Below are positions 12,847 through 24,424 of a stretch of 64,000 bases of DNA, one piece after another. The position numbers and the translations under genes are program-made. Source of the stretch: Beroe forskalii. Lineage: Eukaryota > Ctenophora > Nuda > Beroida > Beroidae. The notes below the pieces were generated by a model. It was given only the letters and a program-made list of their open reading frames with translations. It searched no databases and was not told where the DNA came from. Location: NCBI GenBank assembly GCA_011033025.1, contig WFMF01000361.1, forward strand, positions 117,772 to 181,771. The letters run 5' to 3'. Position 1 is the first letter of the stretch; every line of letters starts with the position of its first letter.

Positions 12847-13714
12847 CAGGGGCGTAGCCAGGGGGGAGGCGACACAGGCGGTCGCCTCCCCCTTTTCAGA
12901 TGAGTAGAAAAAATAACTTCAGGTTGCCCAATTTTGTAAATCTGCTTTTCAACGCAGAAAATATATTTCATTTAAATTTTATTAACTACTAGTACTAGGT
13001 TCTCAATTTAGTTCGTCCAATGATGAGTGAAGTTTGTTTAAATAAGTGAGAGCAAAACAGTTCTGTTTCTTACATTTCTCTGGGCGAAACTAGTATTGTA
13101 AAATCATATCACTGCTCGGTGAGTTAAATATATAGGTTCCAACTTAAAAGAGGTTGAGGTGTAACTCATTCTGTTGATAAGCAAAATCATATGACGATCT
13201 ATCAATGCGATTTGATTATCATCACATTTTATTAGCTGGGATTATTAGTAAACATAGATGGTAAATTTGGGACTTAATCCGGTGAAATGCCCATCACCCA
13301 TATAATATCTCATTCACAGTCTAATCAGTTCAAGATGCTTTTTCGGCTATTTATTCGGTTATCAGTTAGTTTAATATTATGAATTGGAAAAATTTTCAAC
13401 ATTCACAAGCTATTATCTACCAAAACATAATTTTGACTTCCAATTCTGTGTATATAACTTAACAATCAAATTCTTTATTTTGTTGCCTATTTCGCTGGAA
13501 AATGCTCTAAAACACCTTGTTTTTTCCAAAAAATTTCCGGGGGGCTCGGCCCCCCTAACCCCCCGCCAGGGGCTCTGCCCCTGGACCCCGCTGGGGGCTG
13601 CGCCCCCAGACCCCGCCACAGCCGGCGCTTCGCGCCGGCACTGTCAAGACTTGTCTGCTGGCGCTCAGCGCCAGCAGCCGCCTCCCCCTTTTCAAAATCC
13701 TGGCTACGCCCCTG
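12847..13714. mobile_element. 868-bp non-autonomous hAT element with perfect 8-bp target duplication
   Basis: Termini are CAGGGGCGTAGCCAGG and its inverted copy CCTGGCTACGCCCCTG. An exact 8-bp duplication GGTAAAAC flanks it (12839-12846 and 13715-13722). CAGGG ends and 8-bp duplications are the hallmarks of hAT transposons. No transposase is encoded: the left two thirds are AT-rich filler and the right part is GC-rich, with five hairpins. Intact duplications and matching ends argue for recent movement. A short relative lies at 24698-24871. Confidence 0.9.
13539..13675. repeat. Array of five 17-19-nt perfect hairpins with common design
   Basis: Five hairpins lie head to tail: 13539-13555, 13566-13584, 13591-13609, 13621-13639 and 13657-13675. 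Four have an 8-bp stem and one a 7-bp stem. All five close with GC...GC around a 3-nt loop beginning with T (TCG, TCT, TGC, TTC, TCA). Stem sequences differ: CCAGGGGC, CTGGGGGC, GCCGGCGC and GCTGGCGC each pair perfectly with their own partner. The first three linkers are related (CCCCGCC/ACCCCG-type). Structure is conserved while sequence is not. The open frames here are by-products of the palindromes. Confidence 0.9.
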
Positions 13715-13722
13715 GGTAAAAC

Positions 13723-15518
13723 AGCAACCTTCTCTGTCTTGAGGCACTTCATCATCAGTGCTTTATTACTGCTTCAAGCGTGAGTTCTCAACTTTGTAAA
13801 GATCTCCCACGGTCGAAGCAGTAAGAGGAAGACTGTAGTGCTGCTACTGCTACAAGTTGTAATTTAGTAGGACTGTGGAGTGTGGAGTGTAATAAGACAA
13901 CCCTTACAATTACATCTACTTTCTGGAGTAAATTAGCAGCAACTATTTGAAGTGAGTATGCTGTGATACGCTCTGAAATGCCATGCTGTGATATGTACAT
14001 TCCATGTACAATTCGATTGTATGCATCTTGGTTCTTTATTGTATGGACACACAAATTTTTACATCATTATACCAAAATGATGCAATTACAGAGGTTTATT
14101 AAAACGCAAGTAACACGATTCCTCCGGAAATAACGAAGTCCTTTGCGAGCGGTGCGTGTGTTTTCTAAGACATCTCACGTGTGTGACGTTTGCTGCTGAC
14201 AAAACAATATAACGTCATGTAGGCGTGTTGATGTCATCAACTCCACACATTAAACCCTGACAATGACGTCACGCCTATTCGTGTGTACGAACCATGATGT
14301 ACGTTACACGTCATGTATCATCAAGCAGGGAATAATCCCTCTACAACTTGAGTAGGTTTAGAGAGTTCTACTTCAGTTTAGAGAGTTCTTTTCCTTGCTC
14401 CTGCTGGTTTAGCGGTGGTTTCTACAACCTACATACACGAAGTCAGTATATTACAGCTAACCCTAGAGTGTAAACCGCGCGCGCGAAAAATAGGCCTTCA
14501 ACGTCATCAACTTACTGCATTGTGCTGTGATAATGACGACTTTGCAACCGCCTATTTCACCTGTGCCCGCATTAGTTCACTCGATGGTGATTGGATGTAA
14601 CGACATAAACTAGCTCTGTTAACCGCTCACCACTGTAAACCACTGTTAACCTCCATAACCGGAAAATTGGTTATATAAGAAGTCAGTGGTTACCAAGATT
14701 GGCAAGATAGCATCTTAATATTCTTAGGAAGGACAGCGCAATGCGCATCATGACATATTCAGAAGTCAGAGTTTACAATACTATTTTATGCAATCAAATT
14801 TGATAATTCTGATGATATTAAATAATTCCTTCAAATAAGTGGTTCCTCAGCACAGTGTGAAAACTCGCCAGTCTCATTTGGGATGTACACAGTTTTCTAT
14901 TATAAATCATAACATCAGCCGCTTTAAATCCACAATGCTTCATATCGGCTGTATCCCTATGATTGTACACAATATTATGCCCACAATATTAGGTGGAGAA
15001 AGACATGCCCATAAAGTGATTAATGGGGGCACCCACAGAAAAGTTAGAGAGTCGGTAGTACAGTACTAGAAGTAAGTAGTAGAGCTAGAGAATGTGTCAA
15101 GTATGGGAGCAACATCTGTCACACATAGATAATAATACCGAACATACCTGCAAAACTTGCTAAATTAGTAACCCAAGTCGGTAGAATAGACAAGAGAATG
15201 TAGTTCACATTTGAAACAATTATAGTTCACATTGTTAATGAGAATGTGTGATGGCGAACAAGAGCTGGCCATTCAAACATTAATGAGTAATGACACTGAG
15301 TTCTTGGACTGGTGCCAGCACTGAGCTCAGCTCTCGTATATATTTACAGATGCTCGGATATCTCTGTTAATAATTGCAGTAATAGCAATCCTAGATATTT
15401 CTACGCAGCGTCACAGCAGTCGTGTAAATAACAGGCGGAGTGTAACGTGATTACCCTGATTACTATGGGTTAAAATGGTAAACTGATGACGATATAATCC
15501 GCATATTATAATTCTAAC
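13723..15518. other. Intergenic DNA; one short MITE-like repeat
   Basis: No gene was recognised. At about 14478-14555 a short segment runs from AAAAATAGGC to ACCGCCTATTT. A related segment with more complete inverted ends (AAATAGGCGGT and its inverse) lies at about 16344-16412, so both may be copies of a tiny MITE. Confidence 0.45.
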
Positions 15519-15640
15519 GGAGGGGATGTGTAACACAAGACATTTGAAGGGAGGGGATGTGTAACAGAAGACATTTGAAGGGAGGGGATGTGTAACACAA
15601 GACATTTAAAGGGAGGGGATGTGTAACACACAAGACACTG
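15519..15640 (+). repeat. 31-bp minisatellite abutting a splice donor
   Basis: Four copies of GGGAGGGGATGTGTAACACA followed by AGACATTTGAA occur with a ~31-bp period. The last copy runs directly into the splice donor of the minus-strand exon at 15643. The array is therefore the first part of that intron. Confidence 0.85.
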
Positions 15641-15642
15641 AC

Positions 15643-16041
15643 CTGGTTGTTGATAGCATGTTTGTCGAATGTATCGAGCTGTGTCACGATGTGTCGCACC
15701 AACTCCTTGCTCTTGTACCGGAACATCCTCTTCGAAACCACACTCAGCCGTGTCCGCAACGAGCTCTGGCGGTCTGACAACGTAGCGAAGGTTTTCTGCA
15801 TCTCCACCGCCTTGCTGACACTGCTGACGGAGGGTCCCAGAGCAGGCGTGCTGGAGGACAGCGCAGCGAGGGGAGGGGTCTCCTTGACTTTGGTGTCGAG
15901 GACAGGGGGCGTCACATTAAACGACTCCCCTGGTGTCTTCTCCCCTAGTATTGCAGTGCTACTCGCACTAGTGTCGTTCTCTGTTTTGGTGTTCCCACCC
16001 GCTTGTTTGTGTTCTCTGTCCGTGTCGCTCGTTTGAGGGGA
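15643..16041 (-). CDS. Internal exon of an unrecognised host gene (133 codons)
   Basis: I do not recognise the family. On the minus strand a strong acceptor (polypyrimidine then TTTCAG) opens a 399-nt stretch without stops. It closes at AACCAG followed by GTCAGT, so it is a phase 0-0 exon. The first ~75 residues are rich in Ser, Thr and Pro with acidic and basic patches, as in a disordered linker. The last ~60 residues look helical and basic (MQKTFATLSDRQSSLRTRL, then KSKELVRHIVTQLDTFDKH), suggesting a protein-binding helix bundle. Codon use and GC are higher than in the surrounding DNA. No further exon could be joined with confidence within the window. It might belong to a nuclear or scaffolding protein, but this is only inferred from composition. 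Confidence 0.65.
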
Positions 16042-17165
16042 CTGAAAGAAAAGGGACGGTTAAAACACTGCCAGGACCTCACGCGTTAGGACCCACGCGA
16101 GATGCAAGAAAAAGCCTCTTGCCATAGCAACCTTTCCGTGGCGTAATGATTTGATAGGATAGCGTGTAAATACATACATGCTAATTACTTACCCTCTCAA
16201 TAGACATTACCTATCTAATTACATCATTAGTATTTAGTCACGTAATAAGCAGTGAAGCCCACTACTTCAGAGGATCACATTACACACATTACACACACTC
16301 ACACAGCGGTTAACACGCATTATACCCCCGTACAAAAAATAGGCGGTTATCTTCAACAATTTGGCAGGGCACACAATGTAAATGTCGTGATTGCTACCGC
16401 CTATTTATTCTGAGCGCATATTACACTCATAGCACACTGGTGTCAAGCTCCGGGGTGTACAAAAGAAAAGTAGGAAGGAACTAGGAAGTTGAATGACCAC
16501 ACGACAATATTATTAGATTAGCGGACCGGTGATAGATTATGAAGGAAGAAGATGTTATGATAATGTGTTTACAGCGCCTCACAAACACTAAAATTCCCAG
16601 AACATAACTTTTCCAGAACATTAACAATTGGATTGTAATTTTCTCAACAACCGGATATTCCCCATTGTTCAATCCATAGTTTAATGAGTGTTCATTGTTC
16701 AAATGAACGTCTCATGATCAATATCAATTGAAAAGCTTCAATGAGAATCTCTTATCCCATCCAATAAAAACATGATAATTTTCCGGGTCGTGCCACAACA
16801 AAGCTCAGCATTAGAATTACATGAATCACACGCACTGAGCGGGTGTAAGACCCGGTCATTATTTGATGAATAATGATCATTGTTTAGTCTAGATGTTATG
16901 ATAATAATAATAACAACAAGGGGCACACTCTCAGGCGTCTTTTCATCTCATTACATTGCATCTCTTGCTCGCTCTCTCTCCTTTACATCATCATCAATAA
17001 ATAATAGCTTCCCTCTCTCTCAGGTATATGGAAACAGATGTTTATACTTTGTGCGGTCGAAGAAGTCGCACGGAGAGTTAGAAGGCTGTTTGAACACGAC
17101 AATGTACCACGCTAAACCCTGATGATGACATCACTCTTAACCGTGTGTTATTTTCGTGCGCGACT
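16042..17165. other. Intronic or intergenic DNA, no gene seen
   Basis: Upstream of the minus-strand exon. Apart from the MITE-like repeat at about 16344-16412 and a short ATAATA run near 16900, nothing is recognisable. Confidence 0.5.
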
Positions 17166-18010
17166 TTTATAATACAGCCGATTTTTGAAATGACCTGGAA
17201 CTGTTTTATAACAATTCATTTTCGGTTTCAGGGGTTAGTATAGGGTCTCAGGAAACCACAACAGAAAGTTTAAGATCCTACCTAATGGGGGCGATGGTTT
17301 TTTGGGCCACGCCCTTTTTACGGGTGACGCGTAAGGCCCAAAAATTGAAATTTTCATTTTTTGTCCGATTTTGTTGAGTTTGGTGTCTAAATAGGGGTAT
17401 TTTGATACGAGAAAAACGATGAAAATGATATTTATCACTTTCGAGCATGATTTCACGTCCTAAAATTCAAAATATGTGATTTTATGTTGATTTTGGCCAC
17501 TCCACTCTCCAGTAGCCCATCCAAGGTCAGTATTCAATATCTGAGTGGAGAGAGTCTCTCAACGGTTTTTGATAGACCTAAGGGTCCTTTATCAGAAAAA
17601 TTTGTAGCTCTCCCGTGAATCAACGTCCTTATGGGTGCTGGGGCCACGCCCATTTTTCCGGTGAGACGCGTATGGGTGTGAACCCGTAACTTGACTCAGG
17701 AAGGTCGTACAGACTCCATTTTGTGCTCAAAAGAATCGCAATGGCCATGTTTATATACAACTTGTTAATAAACATATGCCCTAAAATGCTCACAAATCAA
17801 GTTATGGACGAAAAACAGCTTTTGAGCCAAAGTGCTTGCCAAAATTTGGCTCTTTTCATAATTTGTGCAAGCAATGTCTGAAGCCCTTGATTAATAGCTT
17901 GAAAGATTTGTTATTATCATGTTTACATCTATCTTGAGAATATAAATGTGCTCTTATTAAACGTGCACCAATCAAGCAAAAACTAGATTTTGGATACATT
18001 TGAAATCCAA
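17166..18010 (+). repeat. Dispersed repeat, copy A
   Basis: From AATACAGCCGATTTTTG onward this segment matches 39466-40330 almost base for base for about 600 bp, then more loosely. Differences are a few substitutions, a short duplication near the start and small indels. Neither copy has clear inverted ends or a coding region, so the transposon type is unknown. The near identity implies a recent duplication or transposition. Confidence 0.85.
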
Positions 18011-18209
18011 TGTTGGGTCCATTCTCAATCCAAAATTCACAGTATATCAATAATGTTCAAATTGATCATTCACTTCATCATTGTGAATAGCTTAATGGAA
18101 ACCAGGAAGCAATCATAACCTAGGGTTCTGATGACTGTAACATAGGGCAGGCCATGCCAAAACAGGCTCTGGTAGGCCTCCACGCTCGAGAGTTTGATTT
18201 GTTGATTTT

Positions 18210-18309
18210 NNNNNNNNNNNNNNNNNNNNNNNNNNNNNNNNNNNNNNNNNNNNNNNNNNNNNNNNNNNNNNNNNNNNNNNNNNNNNNNNNNNNNNNNNNN
18301 NNNNNNNNN
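18210..18309. other. Assembly gap of 100 N
   Basis: Exactly 100 unknown bases, the usual placeholder for a scaffold join of unknown length. Order and distance across it are therefore less certain. Confidence 0.99.
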
Positions 18310-18552
18310 TCTTTTTCAGGGGGGTTTTGCAAATTCTACTTTCAATGCATGGAATTGAAGAGGTTGATATTAATACAATCATTGATTGGTGTTTCCAATT
18401 TCAAGTTTGTACACTGTACAGTTACCATTTGTGTTATAACTAAGTCTTCTATTGATAAGCTCATACTTAAATTATGCAAATATTTATATTCCACATTGAT
18501 TGATAAAAATAAGATAATATCAACTTATGGATAAATTTGCCTAAAGCTTCCT

Positions 18553-18693
18553 TGGTTGCATATGCAACCACCAGACCCCACTAGTACAAATACAGGCATA
18601 ATGTATCCAGTTCAGCCTAGTGGTTGCATATGCAACCATAAAAAATCTATTTGACTGGCAACGATTTTTCCCCTAGTGGTTGCATATGCAACA
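18553..18693. promoter_or_regulatory. Three copies of the palindrome TGGTTGCATATGCAACCA
   Basis: The 18-bp perfect palindrome occurs at 18553-18570 and 18621-18638, with a 17-bp near copy at 18677-18693; two copies are preceded by CTAG. The core TTGCATATGCAA closely resembles MORE, the POU-dimer element ATGCATATGCAT. Clustering of long perfect palindromes is compatible with a binding array for a dimeric factor, but no adjacent gene was found. A repeat-derived origin is equally possible. Confidence 0.4.
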
Positions 18694-18699
18694 GAGGGA

Positions 18700-21025
18700 T
18701 TTCTGGCCCCATGGGGTCCAAAACCTCAAATTTTGATAGTAGAAGTTATGCGACCTCATCTAGACACAAAATCCAAAATTTCATCAAAATCGGACCAGGT
18801 TCTGACCTACCGGGCATTAAGGGGTTAAGATTGTACATCATCCTAGGTTAAATGTGCTCCGTGTAAACTCTATTGTTAACAGAGTAAACCGGAAATGAAG
18901 TGATTCAGATTCTGCCAAACTACATGGTCAGTAAATAAACCACATCATATCTTCATCGCCATCTTACACAGTTAAATTAACATATTTTAAGTCCCCTCGC
19001 GTTCAATGGCCCCTCACGTTCAATGGGCGCTCACAGCGCAGGAGGTTTAACACCAGGTTCCTCTTCACCAGAGTATATGATACCAGTTGCATTTCATTCC
19101 GCTGACGAGATGGTGGGCTTGTAACCCCAAACTAACGGACATGTGACTCAGTCTTATCTGGTGGAAATCTGTAACAGGACACTTTATTAACCTCCTAATT
19201 TTATTCTCGTAGATAATAGATACGCTGGAATAATGGTAGGTGTGGAAGTGTTCTAGACGAAGATTTTAATATGTAACATGATATTCGGGATTTTGCCAAA
19301 CGTAATATTTAAGACCGAATTTCAAAGTTTAATTTGAAAGGAAAAGGTCAGTCTTTCAACTTTTCACTCTCATAGTCTCCCAAAACGAATCAACCCAATA
19401 AGGCCTGATGTAGTGACGTATGACATAAGCTGCGATTATGATAGGAACTTCACAGGCTGTGGAGAACCTATCATGTAAAGCTGTACCTATCAAAATGTGC
19501 GTATTTCAGTGGTGTGAGTCATCATGTCACACAGATTACTCTGATCACAAGATGTCACCTCCTATGGTAGTGCGGTGTCTCGCCTAGCTGTTGTTCTGAG
19601 ATGCGCGCACACAGATGAGACACACAGTGTACATTGACCTCTATTCTCTAAATTACATACTAACAAACCAACAAAACACACAGACAAAACACACTCACAA
19701 GTCACCCACAAAGCAAACAAACACGTATTGTGAAGTTATCCTTATTACATCAGATACTATTTAAACAATAAAAGAATAAACACAGAATAATTACTCCACT
19801 CTACGTCAATCGTCATTCAGCGTGTAAATTTAACAATGTTTATTGTGTGACGTGTGTGTTTGTGTGGTTTAAGTTTCTTTCGCTTTTGTGAGGCTGGGAG
19901 CCTACTATGATATCATTTACAATGAAATGCCTGTCACCACACATTGGAAAACCACATTTTGCGGAATGTGGTACCCTATTATCAGTAAAATTATTTAAGT
20001 AAGGCTGTATCAGTAGGGTCATATCTTCTACTATCGCCGAACTGTAATGAAAACATTAGACTCGCTTCAGGTTGTGTTTGTACCAGATGTGCTGTTCGTA
20101 CACCTAGTGACTATAGTCTCTGTGAAGCCGCTGTTTGTGCATCTGTTTGTATGGTCATCTGTTTGTTTGAGCGACTATTGCATTGGAAGTATGTTAAATA
20201 TTTGTGTGATTCTATGTAAGTGTGACTGTATGTTTGTGTGACACTTTGTTTGTGTGACTGTATGGTTGTGTGACTGTACGTATGCGTGTCTGTATGCATT
20301 TGCGTTTGACCGTTTCGTGACTGCAGTATATTTTATGTTTACGCAATATGTTATTATGCATCGTCAAGTTGTATTCCGGTTTGTTAGCGTGTATTTAGTG
20401 TACATGAAATGTTAAATGTACGAGTTTTCAGTTAAAAGGTTTTAAAATAATTAACTTTACCAGCTTGTCGCCGAGGCTCATTACCGTTGGTAGAATACAC
20501 TGCGTATATATACGGACAAAATATTGCAGTACGTTGCTTATGTACTATTTAAATACTGTAAGTGGTACAGCATTGTGATGTCATTATCATGACTTGGAAC
20601 GATGAACTGATGATGCTCGTTACGTTTTCTTGTATGTACACATGCATTCCTTATCCTTATCCTTAATACATAATTCGAAGAAGTGTACAATAATACGTAA
20701 TTAATGTTTAAATTGGGTAATTAGAGTCCCCTCTCACAAACCGATAATGATGTACAGTAAGGAGGGATTGACCAAATATTAGCATGCGCATGTGGAGCGA
20801 ATGAAATAGCTCTAAGATCATTACAATTTCCATGGCAACGGTAATAAATAATTCATCTTATGTTAAAAAGCCGTACCGGGAGCGTTTGCAACCGATTTTA
20901 CGTTTTCGTAAGGAGACAGGAATACTTCTCGGCACATTCAATTTCATTCTGATATCATTAAATATGTTCTTGCAACTTACAAGTAACTTACTCATGTATA
21001 CCGGAACAGCCCTGTTTCTTGTTCA
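18700..21025. other. Intergenic DNA; degenerate TGTTTGTGTGACTGTA repeat
   Basis: No gene recognised. At about 20120-20310 there is a loose tandem of TGTTTGTGTGACTGTA-like units. The rest is AT-rich DNA with only short frames. Confidence 0.5.
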
Positions 21026-21160
21026 TTATTCAAAAGACATTAGCGCAAATATTGGGGCAGAAAAGTGTTTCAAGGTCTTCTCGGCGTCTTGACCATTCGC
21101 TGTTGCTAGGATAAACACCATTATTCCAACTACCAGTGTAATGTTAGTAACACTTAACAT
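21026..21160 (-). CDS. Possible small secreted peptide or first exon (44 aa)
   Basis: The frame starts MLSVTNITLVVGIMVFILAT, a good signal peptide: short N-region, hydrophobic core, then ATANGQ as a plausible cleavage site. About 20 further residues follow before a stop. It could be a short secreted peptide or the first exon of a secreted protein spliced before the stop. No homologue is recognised, and a hydrophobic frame of this size can arise by chance. A frame on the other strand overlaps it. Confidence 0.3.
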   Translation of the reverse strand: MLSVTNITLVVGIMVFILATANGQDAEKTLKHFSAPIFALMSFE

Positions 21161-21284
21161 CTTATCTTCTCTAACAAAACAAAGCTTACAATTAACAATC
21201 CCATTGTAAAAGCATTGCTCACGCCAATTCCGACACACCACTAAGACACCTTCTCATGTAAATTGCACACTTAGAATCTCACAA

Positions 21285-21790
21285 GCTGCACCCCATTAAA
21301 CTTATAAAAAGCTGCATCCCGTGTTCTAGCACACTACATCCTATTAAACGCTATAAAAAGCTGCATCCCGTGTTCTAACACACTACATCCCATTAAACGC
21401 TATAAAAAGCTGCATCCTATGTTCTAACACACTACATCCTATTAAACGCTGTAAAAAACTGCATCCCGTGTTCTAACACACTACACCCATTAAACTTCAT
21501 AAAAAGCTGGGATCCATGTTCGAATTCAATTCGATTCATCCATGTTCTAGCACATTACGTACATCCCATTAAATTTTATAAAAAGCTGCATCCAAAGTTC
21601 TAACACACTACATGTACAATGTACATCCCATTAAACGTTCTTACACGTTGAATCTCATTAAACGTTCTTATACAAAACACCCCATGTTCTAACATACTGC
21701 ATCCCATGTTCTAACACTATGTTTCGTATTTTCTAACACGCCACATCCCATGTTTTATCACAGTGTAGGTCCCATGTTCTAACACCCCTG
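21285..21790 (+). repeat. ~50-bp minisatellite (GCTGCATCCCGTGTTCTAAC-type)
   Basis: Eight or more degenerate copies of a unit containing AAAAGCTGCATCCCGTGTTC, then TAACACACTACATCCCATTA and AACGCTATA. Copies shorten toward the right end. Confidence 0.85.
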
Positions 21791-21943
21791 TATGTTCTAA
21801 ACCTCTCCTTGAACCACAGGTCCCTGCCAGTTCGGCACCTCCGCTCCACACCAAGCACCATCCTGCCGATACCACCCACCCCCGTGGAGCTGATGACGCC
21901 TCCCCCAGTGACATCCCCTCCCCTCGTGACGTGACTCACCCAG

Positions 21944-22178
21944 CAGTGGAAGAGGGCCGGGGTGTGAGCACCCCCGGAGTGGTGGTGGGGGCGCCACCCC
22001 TTCCTGGAGTGGTGGGGGCTCCACCCCCCCTCCTCCTCCTCCAGCAGACATAGTGACGCAGGACATGCAGCTGTGGCTCAACACCCTCTCCCGGTCACCG
22101 CGGCTGGAGTGTGCTACTCCCGCCCCTCCCTCCTCGGACACTGCTGCCGTCGTCAAGACAGTCGCTCAGACCTCACCT
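21944..22178 (+). CDS. Exon-like Pro-rich coding piece of unknown gene
   Basis: A GC-rich stretch ends at a consensus donor (CACCT followed by GTAAGT). The frame before it reads through PPPPPPADIVTQDMQLWLNT, then SRSPRLECATPAPP, which looks like protein rather than noise. Going 5' the frame is open back to about 21930. Upstream sequence to 21820 (after an acceptor-like CCACAG) is also Pro-rich but in another frame, so there is either a nearer acceptor, as CACCCAG at 21943 would allow, or a frame break. The family is not recognised. It may be a decayed exon. Confidence 0.35.
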
Positions 22179-22940
22179 GTAAGTTGAAATGAAGTTTGTT
22201 GTTTTAGATCGCTTTAGATCGTTGTTTTAGATCGCTGGTTAAGTCACGTCACGCCTGAGGGCCAATTTTGCGAACAGATTACATTTGTTTTCTGTTTTTG
22301 TCTTCTTTTTTTACTCCCAGATTAGTTATTCTGTAATAAGTAATTACAAATTCATGACATCACGACTTTTGAATTTTGAATTCTGTTGCCTTTCATCAGC
22401 AGCCTCTCCTTCCTCCCTCCATCCCACACAAACACAGTGCGCGCGCGTGTGAGAGGCCTCCTTCTGCCACCCATTATACGGTGTCATATTACAACTGATG
22501 ATATACCCCGCTCTTTATTATTCTTTGATGGGAATGTTAATGTAATATGTACACATCACAAAACGTGTGAGAGTGTGTGCGGGGCTTACAAGAGGCGAAA
22601 GAAGGAAGGATAGCGTGTGTGTTTAGTGGACATTGGAAAGTGTTATGAATACTGAAATAAAACTTACTTAATCTCGAAGTGGGAAAGTGCGCGTGCAATA
22701 ACACTCCAATAAAACTCTCCGAAACACTCCAAAAGTGCGCGCGCACTTTGATGTGCGCACACATATCTTGAAGCAGTGGACTGAAGTCTACACTCTACTG
22801 GCATTATGCACGCGAGTGTGCCCAATGCCAGTGTAGGCTTGTGTGACATGAAACTCTCATTTTACTTACATTTATACTCCGCGTATTAGAAATTGGCGGA
22901 CTGCTTGGTGACTCTTCGAGCTGCCGCGCACGTGACCAGC

Positions 22941-22966
22941 GCGTGACGTAACATGGGCCAATCAGA
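22941..22966 (+). promoter_or_regulatory. CRE-like and CCAAT-box motifs in a GC-rich patch
   Basis: GTGACGTAAC (CRE-like) is followed 6 bp later by GCCAATCAG (CCAAT box), inside a short GC-rich island. This is a plausible core-promoter neighbourhood. A 98-nt coding-like stretch (ATG 22953 to a donor after 23050, starting MGQSEGSRRRWTRNS) overlaps it; if that is coding, the CCAAT box is fortuitous. Confidence 0.3.
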
Positions 22967-23050
22967 GGGCAGTAGGAGACGCTGGACGCGCAACAGCGCG
23001 TTCTCAGAGACAGATAGTCCTCGAACGCAGGACGATTCATCCGCTGAAAG
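22953..23050 (+). CDS. Possible first exon, 32 codons
   Basis: The ATG opens MGQSEGSRRRWTRNSAFSET, a basic and Ser-rich stretch, and runs to GAAAG followed by GTACTC, a usable donor in phase 2. It lies in a GC-rich patch unlike its surroundings. No downstream exon seen here continues in phase, so this stays tentative. Confidence 0.25.
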
Positions 23051-24056
23051 GTACTCACGAATGTCGAATTAGAGACAGGACGGCAGAGGACCTGAGGTAT
23101 AGTGATTCCACCTTAACCCAAACTCTCTACTCCAAAGTATATCAAGTATAAGTACTTTGCTTGTTGAAACACTCGACTTTATTGCCAAGCGGGACAAAAT
23201 ATGAGAAAGAAATGAGCTTCAAGTCGATCAAGAAGCATTTCTCATCTTCCAAGTAGCCTCGACGTGGGAGACAATGCATCTGTTTTCTGATCAGGAAGTG
23301 CGATGTTTTTCCAGTCATATCCTGTATAATAATATTTTCTTGTGTTTGAAGAATCATGACAGATCTGGATATTGTTACAATCTTATGCTGTAAAAATTTG
23401 GAGCTGTTGTGCCTTGTCTACCTTCAAATAGTTTGATCACCGTCTGATATCCAAAAAGCAAATTTTGAAAGCTTGTTTATCATTAATTTATGCTCATTAA
23501 ACTGAGTAATCACATTTGAGGTACAAATAACGACTTGAGAGACAGGGCTGCAGATTGGCTGCAGAGCCTGTTTCATAATAAGAAACACTATTATTGAACG
23601 TGTTGGGGGTCCGACAAATTGTCTTGATTATGCTTTACCTACATAGTAATTGAAAAGCATGCTATAAGCATAGCTATAAAGCATCACCACAACAATCTTT
23701 AATTTACACCATGTATCATTTCAGGTAACCCGACTATCGTCAGGTGGAACAAATACAGTGATCGGCCACCAGGAATCGAAGTTCATGATCATGCCGCACC
23801 CCGCTGAGATTATTTAAAATTTGAATTATTTCCTGTGCTCTGATTTTGTCAAACCCAGCCCCCGATAAAAATATTTCCTTGTGTTTCGATCCAAATGAGA
23901 TTTACTAGAAATGGAACAAAATCATAAATTTGGTCGCTAAAACAGTAGCATTTTGGCTTGTTAACATCCCAAAAGCAATTTAAAAGATTTTGGGCACTCA
24001 CAATGCGTTGATATAAGCCTGTTGTACAGTTTAAAACACCATAATCATGATTTCAG

Positions 24057-24162
24057 GCGACTCGCATGCTACACTCATGGGTGAAGATAAAGCTCTTGGT
24101 GGAATGCCGGTTAAAGTTCATCATATCATCTCGGTGGCCCATTCTCTAGCTGATCTGATGAG
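24057..24162 (+). CDS. Candidate internal exon of unrecognised gene (left copy)
   Basis: A good acceptor (GATTTCAG) and a consensus donor (GATGAG followed by GTAAGTAAG) bound a 106-nt stretch open in one frame. It encodes DSHATLMGEDKALGGMPVKV and then HHIISVAHSLADLM. The copy in the right arm (26457-26562, minus) has the same length, the same splice sites and only one silent change. The exon is thus better preserved than the flanking arm, which suggests selection. A second exon-like stretch opens after TTTCAG at 23724. I do not recognise the protein. Confidence 0.5.
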
Positions 24163-24424
24163 GTAAGTAAGTTTTAGAGTACTCATCTGACCGAGCAAAT
24201 GCGAAGCACTGCCTTTATTTATAAGCTGTGAGCTTCATTTTTTACATTTCTAACGACTATTGATATCGGTGTCCTTGTGGAAGTACGACTTGAAATTCTA
24301 GCTTCCCGTCTCTTTAAATTTGCGTACATTGAGCTTGCAGTATAATTCTGATGGCTTCTGTTCTGCAAAATATCGGAGATCTTGTTGTATGAGGAGGTCG
24401 ACATCGAAAAAAAAAAACCAAGTG

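Noticed and set aside
13413-13755. Four overlapping Gly/Pro/Ala-rich open frames over the hAT hairpins
   Set aside because: They are translations of GC-rich palindromes in every frame; no start context, no splice sites and no family match.
18154-18534. 126-codon frame across the N gap
   Set aside because: A third of it is unknown bases; the real parts show no coding character.
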